From positions 8,149,501-8,213,500 of the forward strand of contig JASSKH010000023.1 in the NCBI GenBank assembly GCA_031763025.1: DNA of 64,000 nt. Direction: 5' to 3'. The translations under genes were made by a program, and so were the position numbers. The notes under the pieces are model-generated. The model was given only the letters and a program-made list of their open reading frames with translations, ran no database searches and was not told where the DNA came from. Shown piece by piece: positions 30,153 to 42,639 of this stretch (positions within the stretch are counted from its first letter, which is position 1; each line of letters begins with the position of its first letter). This DNA comes from Macrocystis pyrifera. Its lineage: Eukaryota; Sar; Phaeophyceae; Laminariales; Laminariaceae.

Positions 30153-33100
30153 CTACCGCCATCTAACCATCAGGTATTATTGTCTTTTACCAGGAAAATG
30201 ATATTATAAAGGTGGGCCCTGCAACGCGGGGTTGCGCACGCAATGCAGCGATCTCAAGCGCGCCCCAATCCACAGTGCAACATACCTGGTGTGCTTTGTT
30301 ACGCACCTACGTGGTGTGATTTTCGTCCCAACCGGAATAGATCTACCCGACACTTGGCCGTAGGAGCTGGCTGCCAGCAATAAGCACAGCATTCGACGTT
30401 CGGGCAATGAAGTAAGGACCACGTCGAAGTCTTCGACACTGAACACATCAACACGGCCGCATGGACGATGCGGACACATCGGTGAAGAGGTTTCGGAATT
30501 GTAGTTCAAGAGATATGGTCATTCTGCGTAATTATTCTTGGGGAGGTGCTATCTCAAAGGGATCACCTTTCTACACGTGGTAAAATCAATACAGTAAGTA
30601 CTCAGGCTATGTATTATAGGTCGCTACGCCGAGCAATTTGACACTAAACGACCTGACATGATCGCATCAACATGGGGAAGACGCCCAGGTCACTTTCGGT
30701 TTCTCCAAGCCTACAAGGCTGTTGTAATAAACGCCTGCCAAAGTGCTAGAACAATGTATTGACGAAAGTTTGAACCTTGAGGGGAAAATTACCCTTCCAG
30801 AAAGTTTGTTTTGCGCCATGGTTTTCGACATTTGGAAAACCAAGTCTGGCATGGTTAGCATGGCATGGTTGCTCTTCAAGACAACATGAAAAATGTGAGG
30901 TCTGGCCTTTTTCGTTTAGTTTTCGTGCGTCAGTTAAAGTGTGAATGTTGCCGAAAACTCCTGAAACATCGTAAAATTGAGTCTCAAGAACGGTAAAAAA
31001 CACAATATAAAAGGCCAGCCCTTCTTAGTTTTTCACATTGCCCGAAAGAACAATCGTGCCGAATTTTGTGCCTGAACTCTCAAAAACTACGGCGCAAAGT
31101 GCCTTAGCCGAAATGTGCTTCGCCTGTTAGTTGCTGGAACCAATTCGTAGGTGTTGCAATTTGTGTCTGTTCACCCGCCCCTTCGCTGTTCTCGTAGAAA
31201 TTCTGTCGTTCCGTCTTCAATTACCTCTACAGTAGATATATACATACACGTGTACGCAAGCCAGGCAGCAGTTTGCATTATATACTAAAATAACCACGAA
31301 GAGGATCGAAGAACACGGCGTCCCCGGCAACGCTTGAGGAGACATTTACCACAACTTCTGCGCTGCACATTCATGTACTCTCTCCTTCCACCGGTTTCCA
31401 AGACAGCCAAACGAACAAATGTCCGGGATACGCAGCATCACGCACAGGCTTCCGTTGCGGGACGAAAGCGCAAGGTCGTCACCGTCGACGGCCTCTCCTT
31501 CGACCTCAACGAAGACTCGAACGAGAAACTCGGACGTTGATGCATGCGTGATACGGTTGTTGGCCGTCTGGCAGCGTCGCGAATTACCACAACAGTTGTT
31601 AACTATCGCGTGGTGGTGGCAGTCGATGCGTTCTCCTTGTCGCCGGTGCAGGTGATCAGTGACCGTCGCGATTTCTCTTGAGAGGATCTCCCAGAACGTT
31701 TCGCTACAAATTAGTTATCGACACTGTAATACGTGAAACCAACGATATCTTGGGGCTGGTTGTGCCTGCGCATAATATCTTACTTCGGTAGTGCACCGGC
31801 AACCGCAAGCAAACTCCGGCCATTAGCCAACTTTGCGAGATGATGAAAGCGCGCTTGGGGCGACGAGGTATTACTTCAGTGCAGACTGGTCCGACGAGGG
31901 ATCGATAGTTACTAGGGCAACGAAGAAGCGCTGAAGATGGGCGGAAGGGGTTATCCCGACGGTGAGTTTGGTGCTGGTTGGAAATACTACACACGTCAGA
32001 TGATGGGGCATAGATCGAACGAATACTATCTGCTTCCGTGCAGATTAGCGGAAACATTTCACAACTGTGTTATGTAGGCTGCGTGTAGGTAATAGAAGTA
32101 CGTCAATGCGCGCCTTGTTTAGACTTTCTCGGTGTTTTTTTTTTTTTTTTTTTTTTTTTCGTGTGAACCATGTTTTTTGCTGGGGGGCGAGGTGGGGGTC
32201 ATAAAATGTTACAGAGGGGCGCACGTTCTATCAGAACCCGCCCAGTACATTGCTGTGGGGGGGGGCTGGGTACGAGTGTCGGTAGTCGTCCTCGCCATCT
32301 GGGGCTGTAACCTCGGGAATATGCAAACTAAAAATCTACAAAGCTACACAAACCCGATACGATGAAGTGAGGGTGTGTTGAGGAAACGGTTGTTTTGTAG
32401 GGGGGAGGGGCGGGGGGGGGGGGGGGGGGAGAAGACAAGACAGAAGGGCGCGAGCACTCGCAGAACCTGTTGGTCCGACACCACGTAGACGCCGCTGAAG
32501 GATTCGGGGAGAACAAAGACCCAACCCTATGCCGGATGACGGCGACGTCACCATCACTCGTGGTGAAGTGAAGGCGTCGAAGTGGCATGTCGGAGGTCTG
32601 TTCGTCGGCGTCTCGGACATGCTGCGTGGGTGTACGTGGGTGGGGGGGTGGGTGGCCGGGACTTATCATCGCCCCCCTGGGGTTCTCTACCCTTTTTTTA
32701 GATCAGCGGTCGGGCTCCCTATTTTTTACGTTCAAGTCAGTGGTGCGAGCCCCGCCGGTTGAAAATTTTACGTTAATATGTGCCTTTTTCGCAAGTTGTT
32801 TCGGTTCAAGTGCATGAGTTTTAGTCTGAAGTTTTTTTGGATATAATCGTACGACATTTTAGTATGGCAGCACTAAAATCCATACGACTATACTTTACAC
32901 GCTAAAACACATACCAATATGTCCGTAAATATAAGGAATGCTCATATTTTGACATTGACGTCCAAACGTTCGAAATATTTAAGTACATATTGGTACGTAT
33001 ATTCCACCAGGTATTACTTTCACTTTTTTATTCTGTACCGGTACTAGAGTGGGTGGGGGCGTGTGTGAGTGGGTGGGTGAGTGGGTGGGTGGTGTGGTTG

Positions 33101-33200
33101 TGGGTGTGTTTATTTTTTTGGGAGTTGTGGCTGTATACCGGCGCCGTTGGCGAAGCAGTGGACGTACCGCCACTATAGGTGTACCACAATATGGGGTGAG
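30153..33200. other. intergenic
   Basis: No gene recognised. It holds TACCTGGT at 30283-30290, a 25-nt poly-T at 32135-32159 and G-runs at about 32261-32270 and 32408-32429. Confidence 0.45.
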
Positions 33201-33207
33201 GGGGGGG

Positions 33208-33265
33208 GGTGTACTCGTTATCATGCTTGGGGGTAGTGCTATGAGAGGGGACGGTGAGGGTAAGC
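33208..33265. mobile_element. fragment of the ~480-bp G-run element (left end only)
   Basis: A run of nine or more Gs is followed by TGTACTCGTTATCATGC and a diverged GGTAGTGCTATGA phrase, matching the left ends of the copies at 34117 and 60357. Similarity fades within about 60 bp. Confidence 0.55.
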
Positions 33266-33361
33266 GGGGAAATAAAGCGATGGCTTCTAATAGGTAATGG
33301 ACGGAGGGAGACTGTGAGTACAGGCGGCGGAGATACCGGTCCATAGGCAAGTGGAGAAGAG

Positions 33362-33826
33362 ATGCAGCTGAGAGCGGCGACAAAGGGAGGGGGGCGGGGG
33401 GGGGGGGGTACTAATACCGCTGTGAATGTGAGGTGGCAGATCGTGTGGCAAGGGTCCTGCTTGATTAACAACAATAGTAGTATTATTCCTCGAAGAAGTG
33501 TGACAGCAGTAGTAGCACTCGTGCTGACACTCACTGCTTCCTGCTGCTGTCGAAGAGAAAGGGAAGATTATGTCAAGGTTCCGGTTGGATCTACACTCGT
33601 AATCAATAGTGCAGCTGTCGCCTCGGTCACAGTAGCGTCTTACATACTGGTATATATTTATTGGCCTATGCCTTTCGCCTCCCCTGAATTCCCCTATCTC
33701 GAAGATATTACCGTCGTGGCCTTTCTACTCTCGATAAATTTTCTACTTATACAGTATGTTGCTAGTGTTTTTGTTCTCTCCGACAACATCCACGTCCAAG
33801 CTCGATCATTCAAAAACTTGGAGTAG
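33362..33826 (+). CDS. hypothetical small membrane protein ORF
   Basis: 154 codons, ATG start. The Gly-rich first part comes from a G-run. Three hydrophobic stretches follow: V-V-A-L-V-L-T-L-T, V-A-S-Y-I-L-V-Y-I-Y-W and V-V-A-F-L-L-S-I-N-F-L-L. It is not recognised as any family, has no intron or homologous context, and may be fortuitous. Confidence 0.2.
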   Translation: MQLRAATKGGGRGGGGTNTAVNVRWQIVWQGSCLINNNSSIIPRRSVTAVVALVLTLTASCCCRREREDYVKVPVGSTLVINSAAVASVTVASYILVYIYWPMPFASPEFPYLEDITVVAFLLSINFLLIQYVASVFVLSDNIHVQARSFKNLE

Positions 33827-34116
33827 GAGGAAGGAAAGCCCATGAGGAAGCCAAACTAGAAACAAATAATTTTGGTTTCATGTTGCAATAAAGAGTGCTT
33901 TTGCTTTACATTGATTTTCATGGGCTTCCTCCGGCTAACGATATATCGACTTTGCTGATTTCGAAAATTAAAGTTTTTAGGGAGTTCCTACTCTTTCCGA
34001 CAAAAGTACACGGGAGGGGAGGTGAGGGAGGGCGGCGGAAGTTTGAGGTAGGGGGAAAAGGGATATGGGGAGGGGGGGGGTGGAAGAGGGGGGGCGGAGG
34101 GGCGGGGCGAGGGGGG

Positions 34117-34594
34117 GTACTCATTATCATGCATGGTCGTAGTCGTATGACCATGGACCCTCGCGTCCCTACAATGCCGGGACGGAGCACGTCGGGTTTT
34201 CACCCACCAGTCAGATATTGCTTGCACCAAGCGCGAAGTGCCGTGAGGTGTTGGGCGAGTCGCATAAAGGGTGAGCTGCATCCTACCAAGAACCGCTTTA
34301 GAGGCGGATTTTTTTTGTATATGGATGACAGCATCAACGAATTGATTTAATTTCTGGTGTGGCCACTTCCAGAGACAGCAATGGATTTATTATGTATCTG
34401 CCTTGTGGGTGCCTCACCATATACACACTACGTGATACGATCGCCCCCTTTGTGGGGAATAAAGGTTCTCCCCGCACAAAAATGATTTAACTTGATCGCC
34501 AGCCGTGGTAACCACCAAAAAAAGAAACGAAAACGGTGCCCTGGCTGTCTAGCTCACGCAGTGAGAGCGTGTTTTACAGCGTCGTCGCCAACCG
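34117..34594 (-). mobile_element. ~480-bp G-run element, copy 1
   Basis: Matches 60357-60843 over its full length. On the plus strand it starts after a G-run with GTACTCATTATCATGC. It contains AGTGCCGTGAGGTGTTGGGC and TATACACACTACGTGATACG blocks, and ends with TTTTACAGC and GTCGCCAACCG. Read on the minus strand it ends in a C-run. It has no ORF of note, though the peptide R-L-A-Q-H-L-T-A-L-R (minus) is kept between copies. It could be a solo LTR, TRIM or SINE-like element. Confidence 0.7.
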
Positions 34595-34637
34595 ACGCCA
34601 ACCCAACCTATGCATACCAGGTATAAAATAAAATGTA

Positions 34638-34638
<1 letters not shown>

Positions 34639-34700
<62 letters not shown>
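34639..34700 (+). repeat. 62-nt poly-G tract
   Basis: An uninterrupted run of 62 Gs preceded by AAATGTAC. Long G homopolymers can form quadruplex structures and are prone to length error. The true length may differ from the assembled one. Confidence 0.9.
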
Positions 34701-34701
<1 letters not shown>

Positions 34702-37700
34702 AGAGAGGCGGCCTTGAGGGGAGGAGGGGGCGGACGTATTTGCGCCTAAATCGGCGAGTAACGTGGGGCACAATCCGTCTGATTTACACAAAATGAGGGC
34801 GGTCATGAACAGACCATGAAAGTCCATGGAATTTTCATGGATGTTTCATGGACCTTTCGGGTTTTTCTGCCTAAATACTTGTTCACCTTCCGTTGCTGTG
34901 CCAGCATTGGTTTACTGTACCCATACCACGCAAAACTCTTGCCGCGATGTGGTTGATTCGCGGGAACCCCGCGAAAGCTTTTACCCTGCTTCATTCCGTC
35001 TACAAAACTGTGCTACGTGAAACGTCATCACCAGTTGATATTTTAGTCCCGTCACGGTGGTATTGCGCTGCAAACGTTTACCGCGTTTACGTGCCCCCCC
35101 CGCTTCCCCCCATGAAGTCACACACCTCCAGAAGAAAATGCATCATCAGACAATTTACCGTGCGAAATATTATAACCCCAGGATCAAAAGTGGTCGAGGA
35201 GTGTTTACGAAGCCGTTCTCGGCGGCTGGTCGCTGCTGGTCGGCGGCTGGTGATGTTCTCATACAGCATGCCTTGACTGCGCAAACCAGGGTGAACTGAA
35301 AGATAGCGCGCCATCCACTTCACACGAGGACTCTATTTGTTGCTGCAGCGACTACTCTGTATTATGCATTCCTCTGAGATAACAGAAAAACAAGCAAAGC
35401 AAATAATGCAACCTATGAACAAAAGCACTGGCTCTCGACTGGCTTGCACGAATAGCGACGAGAAACGCAGCAGCAGCGGCAGCAAAAATAGTGCATCTCT
35501 TATCTTTCATCGCCCGAGAGGGTTCCGATTATGCCCCGTTTCCGCCATTAAGCGGGACGAACATGCGTGCATGTATGCGCAGATTGTAGGTTTTGGCCGT
35601 CGGTTGTTCTTCTGCCGTGCCGCGGACCGACAGCATATTGCCTTTTTTTGGTATCGCAGTACCTGGCCTTCATCAAACTGTAACTACGAACGAGGTCCGG
35701 TAGCCCTATAAACCCGCCTTTCGAGGGGAACTAAATGTGGCAACTCATTTCTTTACTGCTAAATTCCATACTGGTACCATGTACGTACTCGTATCTGTTT
35801 GATTTTTTCCTTCCTCTCCTCTGAAGATTTCCTGGTACGATCTCGCAAAACTCTATCAAGATGCGCTTGTTTATAATTCCAGCATGTCCTACAACCGCCC
35901 CCCCCCAACCTCCCCGTAAAAGCTCGCACGGGCTGCTAACTGTGCCAGGCTTCTGCTCACGAAGAAAACGGACATTGTGAGAGACCGATATAAACCTGCA
36001 CTGTGCGCCCGGCATGCAGCAAAAGCGCTGTTCTTGCTTTAGTCCGTTTTACACGGCAGTACTGTACTCAGCATACATACCGTCATCCTTCGTTCAGTTG
36101 AAGTTCGCATTATATCATATCATTCGGAAATATATCGAAGCGGCCTGCGCGCCAGGCCAAAATCGCTCTGGCCCTCGCCCAACACATACATATATACAGC
36201 CACGAGCACCAGATCGCCAACAAACGAAACATTGTGACTGCTGTAGTGACATACCGGTCTCTCTTTGTGATGTGCGACGCTGACGAAAAGCCCGCAGATT
36301 CCGCACGGAGCTTTGCCTCCAGACTCCAGAGCTCGCTAGCTCCCTGGCTCTCGGGTCAAAGAACCGACTCGATTAGCGATAAAGCTCGAGACACTCGAGA
36401 AACCAAGGAATGTGTGGCCCAGCTATGCTGTACCTACGGCTGATGGCGAGCGACCGCAGACAGGCAGAAGCAGTAGGTAGTACCTACCTGCTGTATGTTA
36501 GAGTGCGCTACCAGAATCCGTCTGCGCCGTGCCGTGATGTACTCTCTTGTGTTTGCCTTGAGATATGCCGCACAGCAGTGTTGCTTGTATCACTGCGACT
36601 GATGGGGTCATTCACAAGCTTCGCGGAGAAATCGTCGCGCAACAAGTAAGTTAAAAACGCGCACATCGGCAACTAATTGTTTTATGTTGATGTTGCTGTT
36701 GTTCTTCGATTAGTTGTTGTTGGTGGTGTTTTTTTCTTCCACTGGATGGTTGTACGGCAGTATATAGGACGAGAAATAAATATACTGCTGCTCCGGGGGG
36801 GAGCCGGCTGAGATAGGTAAGGTATAGCGTGATGGTCGGCGGTCGGTCGTTCACCAGGCAAGTTTGTTGGGCACAAAGAGTGCAACAATGAGCAGGATGG
36901 GGGGGGTCTCTCGCCGAGCATCCATGACCCCTTGCAAACCGCTGTTGTTGATGCATCGGCAAATCTATATCACACCAGGTACGAGGTGCGTATGCACATT
37001 ATATTAAAACATGGTGGAAGACCCAACGGCGGGCTGCACTGGTGTCAAAAATGGGGTCTCAAGTACCGCCGAGTTAAAGCAACACAGACGCAGACCACCG
37101 ATGTGCAGTGAAGTTTTTATGATTTACTACTACAGCGGTATATGAAAAGAAAACATATCAACAACACAACACCAGTCGCGTCCGCCAACAGTTGTTGCTT
37201 TATTTGTAGACGCCGGAAGGACTCAAGTCCCCAATTCTTGACTGCCACATCATGTCAACGCCGTTGGATCTTCAACTACAAGTATAAAAAATAAGTGTGA
37301 TCATTTGTCGAAACAGCACCGGCTTGCGAGAGGATTCGTGGATCCTCCGCGCGAGGCTTTCCCCGTCCAGGCCTTACTTAGTACATAACCCGGGTGAACG
37401 ACCTATCAAGCTGTCCTCTACCTGACTCCTTTACCCCGGCCCAGCTCCGTTAGTCTTTTATCCCCACCGTTATTCCAAAAACCTCCGATAATAAAATAAA
37501 TCGTCGCTGTATTCTTGCTGTGCAGTACCAGGTACCTGGTATCTCGTATTTTCGTCAGCAGTGGTGACTATCCTTGCCGTGTGAAGATCTCATGAATCTT
37601 TTCGAATCACCACACAACAAACAAGCATTGATTGGTAGAATTGCTTGGTTTATCACATGGCAAATTCAAACTAGCGCGGTTTGAGCGCGGCACCGCGTGC

Positions 37701-39053
37701 TGACGGAGGCACACGCGAACATACAGCAGGTACGGTCTTGCTGCTGCTGGCATCTCGCTAAAAGGCGTAGCTACGAGTATAGCTGGGCCACAGAGACAGT
37801 TTGAGGTTTAGACAGGTGATTCTCTACCTTCGCGCTAGTCAATTCAGTGCTCTGGAGCTGAGTTCTGGGAGGACCCCTTGGTGCGAATACCATCGGCTTT
37901 TCGTCAGCGTCTTACATCACAGAGAGGTATGCCGCCACAGCGGTATGTGCAGGGAGCAGGATTTCATAACATGTTGGTGGACGACCGGACGCTCGAGGCT
38001 GTGCCTATTTTATGCGGTCAATGGTCCGAGCGATTTGCGAGAGGCGGGTCGTGGTGTGAGTAACCCCTTTTCTCTGTGAGTACTCGTATAGCAGCCATGT
38101 GTGAGTACGTAGCAGCCCGTCACAACTAGCTGCCCGCGCCGGCTCATCTAGGGTGTTTGGGGAATACGGTTGGTGTAAGACAAGCTAAACACATCTAAAC
38201 GGAGCATCTCCCTGCTCCAGTACCAGTTACGATTAAACGCACGGGGTCGTACTCGTACGGATAGAAAGAAATATTCACGGTTCGTGTGATCAAGTACAGT
38301 ACTACTACTGCTAGCAGCTGTACGAGTACATACATGCTGTTTTTCTCACGTCAGATGTATCAAGTGTCGATGCAATCTACTGTTGTATGTAGCCCTCATT
38401 TGCGTCCCGGTCACCTGATGGAAGATACTCAGGCACAGTGGAACACGTGCACCGCCCAGTAGCGGTACGCAAGGGACCGGTAGTACGTGCCGTGTTGTAC
38501 CATGCCGTATTACTTGCAAACCAGATTGTTCTACAAGGAAAATGGCCACATGCGCATAACATCACACCCCGCAAGATAAGGAAAGGATCATTCGTACGAA
38601 AACGTGTGCGAAGAGCAACAAAAATAGAAGAGGCACATGCATGGGCAGATACGCAGGCAAGGGAAACAAAGTCAAACCGCTGCCGTCCGCTGGTACGAGC
38701 ACGTACTGTAGTCCTACTGTAGTGCAGTTGGTGGACCAACAAAAGAACAGCTAACATTTTATTCATTTCTTTCCATCTCATTAGTAATCTTCGCCCTTTT
38801 CTTGCTCCTACTCCCTCTCCTTAGTCCTAACTCAGATCCGGGGATCACTATCTAGGCTCTTGCCCCCCCTCCCCACTACGGTACTCGCCTTGATTTTTTA
38901 CGATTATAGCGAGAAGAGTTCAGGGCTTTCTTCCCTCGTCCACTCGCCTCGAATTATGCCACGCTATATAGCAGGCGCTCTCGACAGTTGGTGAATTTGA
39001 GATTACAAAACGCTATACGGAGATTTGAAATCTCGACCCCAATTCTTCTATCA
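34701..39053. other. intergenic, gene-poor
   Basis: Short ORFs only. Two related inverted fragments lie at about 36250-36305 and 37885-37945. ACCAGGTA/TACCTGGT sites occur at 36974, 37528 and 37533. C-runs lie near 35094 and 35900. No RNA gene recognised. Confidence 0.45.
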
Positions 39054-39151
39054 CGGGGGACCATAGTAAATAGGACCTACGGTAATCACAAAATCCTATA
39101 CATTTCCCTATTTTTCCAACCATATTTGGACTTGTTTACTATGGTCCCCCG
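39054..39151. mobile_element. MITE copy 3
   Basis: 98 bp with inverted ends CGGGGGACCATAGTAAA and its complement. Both ends carry the same two changes relative to copies 1 and 2, so it is a sub-family. The right flank is TA and the left is CA, probably a mutated target dinucleotide. Confidence 0.8.
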
Positions 39152-40639
39152 TAATACAGTAGTACGGTATAGGCGCCTTCCGCGGAAAGGCGCCTTCTTT
39201 GGTCCTGCTCACCTGACAAAATCTCGAAAAAAAGCAGCGTGTTTTTTGTTCTGCCTGAGACCCCACCATGAACGTCGTTTTAAAAGTTGCGCAAAATCAG
39301 CAAGGGGGCATGGCCTTGATTGTTTTGTTTTGCGCGCCACTCAATTCGATCATTAGAGTAACTTCAAATCCAAGCGAAAACCCAAACGAGCCCAGCCGGT
39401 CTGACGTCTTCTGGGCCTCATTTTAGCTCTTTGGCCGATCAGAGGGGACATGTGTTCCTATCTCAACTTCGCTTCTGTTTTCCGCTTGAAAATGCTCCGT
39501 CTGGATAGGGTCTGACGGGTGTGTGATGAATAACTGAGAAAAAAGGATCTGAGAACTGAATGTCAACACATGCTCAGCCTTGCTTCTTCCTGCAACACTT
39601 GGCATTGCCTTCCCTTCAGCCTATTCGTATCATATATCAAATCATGAGCAAGCGGCGTCACTGTATCAGTCAAAATGCATACACAGCAGCAAAATGGCAT
39701 ACACTTCGAAGCGCGGGTGCTGGCGAATGCCGGCACCCTTGCGAGGGGCCCTTGTGTACGTAGATGTACTCAAGGCTGCGCATGTGCACCGGCTATATTG
39801 CCGGCATGCATGCTCCCGGAAGGGTTGAGAGACTACTTAGGACATCTCGTCATTACAGTTGATGTCGTGGGTGTTAGGGGTAAAGGCAATGCGAAGTGGT
39901 TGAACGTCGACGGCACATATGCGCCGGGTTAACACACTTTTCACAAACGCCACCAACACACAAAACACGTAAAAAAAAACACGAAAACTCACCAAAATAA
40001 CGCGCGTCGAAGATCACAAAAAAACAACGAAATCCCACGAAACCCACGAGACCCAGGACAAAACCCAAACTAACCCCGAAAAAGCCCCGAACACCCGCTA
40101 AAAATCCGCCAAAGTGCGAGAAAAAAACCAATCGAACCCCACGGAAAACAAACCTAAACCCAGTGAACCATGAAAATCCTTTTACAACACGAACTACTCG
40201 TACGACGAATTTAACAAGAAGAACGAAACAAAAATATCCCGAAACCACAAAACATACACAAAAAACCCAGGGCTGCTATCCCCGCGTTGAGTCGATGACA
40301 ATCAACGCGGCATCTCGTCGCAGAGAGTAGGTACATTGGTAAAATAAACACTACAAATAAACAAACCAAAAAACCGATGCCGTTGTCGATGTATCTCGCG
40401 CACAACGATGGGCGGGCGGGATGGTCTGTTTTTCCTCGCCACGGCCTACTTTCTCCTGCTGCGCGAGGCCGCCGAGGATACAAGTGGTTTTGACTTGCTC
40501 CTTGTGTAGTTTCCAGCAGGCTTTCTCCCCCTCCGGGGTTGTTCTTCGTGCATCTCCTTTCTGGGTCGAGATTACAGCAGTAACATTTCGTCGTCGCTTT
40601 AATTCGTATGTGGTTTGGAATTAATCAGGGCTCTTCGCG
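39152..40639. other. intergenic with T-poor block
   Basis: 39930-40250 is almost free of T on the plus strand and rich in AAACCC and CACGAAA phrases, like a decayed minisatellite. No gene is recognised. Confidence 0.45.
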
Positions 40640-41375
40640 GGTCAGGTCAAATCTCACGGGTCGGGTCGGGTCGGGTCGAGTCAGCTGACCCGACCCGACC
40701 CGCGAGATTTTGAAAGCCTCTTGACCCCACCCGACCCGACCCGCGAAATTAAAAAAGTTGCTTGGACCCGACCCGACCCGACCCGCCACCGTCAGGCACG
40801 GGTTTCATGCGGGTCGGGTTACCTTGACCCGCGAGACTATTTATCTTGACCCGCAGGTCTGACCTGCGGATCCGGCCCGTGGGTTGACACTTCAAAAACA
40901 ATTTAATATTCATTTTTGTGCCCACAAGCGATATGTGGCCTGGCTGTAGTGGGTATTAGTGGATGCGGGCATGCGTATATGAATTTGGCAGTGTTTTAAT
41001 GTTTGAATAAGATACCAAAGGAGTATTATTGGGTATTTGTACGAGAAAAGCCTTACCAGAGCGGGAAGTACTTTGAGTGTCGGATACCACGGGCCGGGTG
41101 CGCGGGTCCGACCGCGGGTCAGCAGAAAAGAACTCGCGAGTCACGCTGGCCCGACCCGCAAGTGACCCGTTTCTCGCGGGTCATGACCTGACCCGACCCG
41201 TGAGCTTTTCATCACCTCTTGACCCGACCCGACCCGTGAGATTTGAAAACCTCTTGACCCGACCCGACCCGACCCGTGAGATATTGAACACTTCCTGACC
41301 CGACCCGACCCGACCCGTGACATTTGAAACACCCCGCGACCCGATCCGCTGGTCGGGTCATGGCCCGCGAAAAGC
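40640..41375. repeat. (GACCC)n-type minisatellite
   Basis: Two blocks (about 40640-40880 and 41090-41375) are built of GACCCGACCCGACCCG cores separated by GTGAGATTTTGAAA-like and CCTCTT spacers, with a higher-order period of about 40 bp. Near 40660-40710 the orientation flips (GGGTCGGGTCGGGTCG to GACCCGACCCGACCCG around AGTCAGCTGACC), creating a large inverted repeat. No coding role is likely. Confidence 0.85.
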
Positions 41376-42639
41376 CCTGGAATTAGTGAAGCTTCTCTGC
41401 TACGGCATGTCATGAGGTCATACCAGTACTTGCTGTCTCTTTGCATTTCCTCCTTGCCGTAGTTGAATATTATATAATCCATTTTACCGAGAATTTCTTG
41501 TTGTCCTTCTTGTACCTAAACTTCCATGTACCTTAGCCTCTAGTGGATTCGGCTTCGGTTGTCCCGTGGGAGCGCTGTGTACGAGCGTGCACACGGCCCG
41601 GACAGAGGCAAAACACCCGCCTCTATGAACGTTATTTCGCGAGAACGCTTCACCACCGCCGCGTCTTCAAACGCAGTTACCCCTGCGTATTTGCGCGCAA
41701 CGGTTACGGGCTTCCTCTGCACGTGGCCTTCGAAATATCCACGAACACCCACGATAACCCCGAAATATCCACGAACACCCAAGATAACCCACGACACCCA
41801 TCAACAAACACCAACACCTACGAAAGAAACCCCGAGAGCAATACACGGAATATCACGAAGTATCGAAGAGAACCGAACGAAACCATCCTAAAAACACAAA
41901 CACAAATTACCCACGAAGAACCAAGCAACGCACATTGAAATAGAAAAGGGCAAACAACGCTTTCAGGCCCTTCCGGGGGTGTTTTTCAGGCATGTTATAT
42001 CCAGATTCGCGTGCTCCCCCACAGTAGAAGAAGCAATGAATGGGTTTCTCTTGCACCACACCACATTGCAGCATGCTGCCGCAATCAAAGAAAGGATAAA
42101 TTTGGCAGGGTCCCCATGCCACCTCAACTTAAGGACTGGCAAGATATCTGTGGAAGTGGCACCATGGCATGCATACGACAATATCACCCCGTGTGATCGT
42201 TACTAATGTTTCTGTGCTTGTTTGTACGCTGTGTGACGAGAACTTGTAACTCGTGCTACTGTGCAATCGTGTGCTCTCCAGCCCGACATGGGGTTCGTGA
42301 CCTGCTCGGAGTTGCAAGCATGTTCCCCGTTTTTTTGCCGTTGGAGCGGGTCGTTTACGTTGTTGGATATATTTTATTGTAGCCGACGGAACGAACCAAT
42401 TTTTTCTCTCCGGGAATTTGAAGAGTTTCAGTGTGGGTGGAGATTCGAGCGCTCACCGTGGGGGCCTCGTAGCTCTTACTGACCAGAGCGCCGTAATATC
42501 ACAAGGAGATGCGAAACTTCCTTAGCCTATGTAACATTCGCATGCTGGGTTCCGTCGGCCTATTGATGCGAGGGGCGAACAGGACGGTCGCGCCAGCCGT
42601 ATTCCGTGGAGTTGAGGAAGTGATGTCATCGATAACAGT
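41376..42639. other. intergenic with AC-rich block
   Basis: 41730-41935 is T-poor and repeats CGAAATATCCACGAACACCC twice, resembling the block at 39930-40250 on the other side of the GACCC repeat. Otherwise short ORFs only. Confidence 0.4.

Noticed and set aside
34549..34827. Poly-proline ORF
   Set aside because: Direct product of the 62-nt poly-G tract on the opposite strand.
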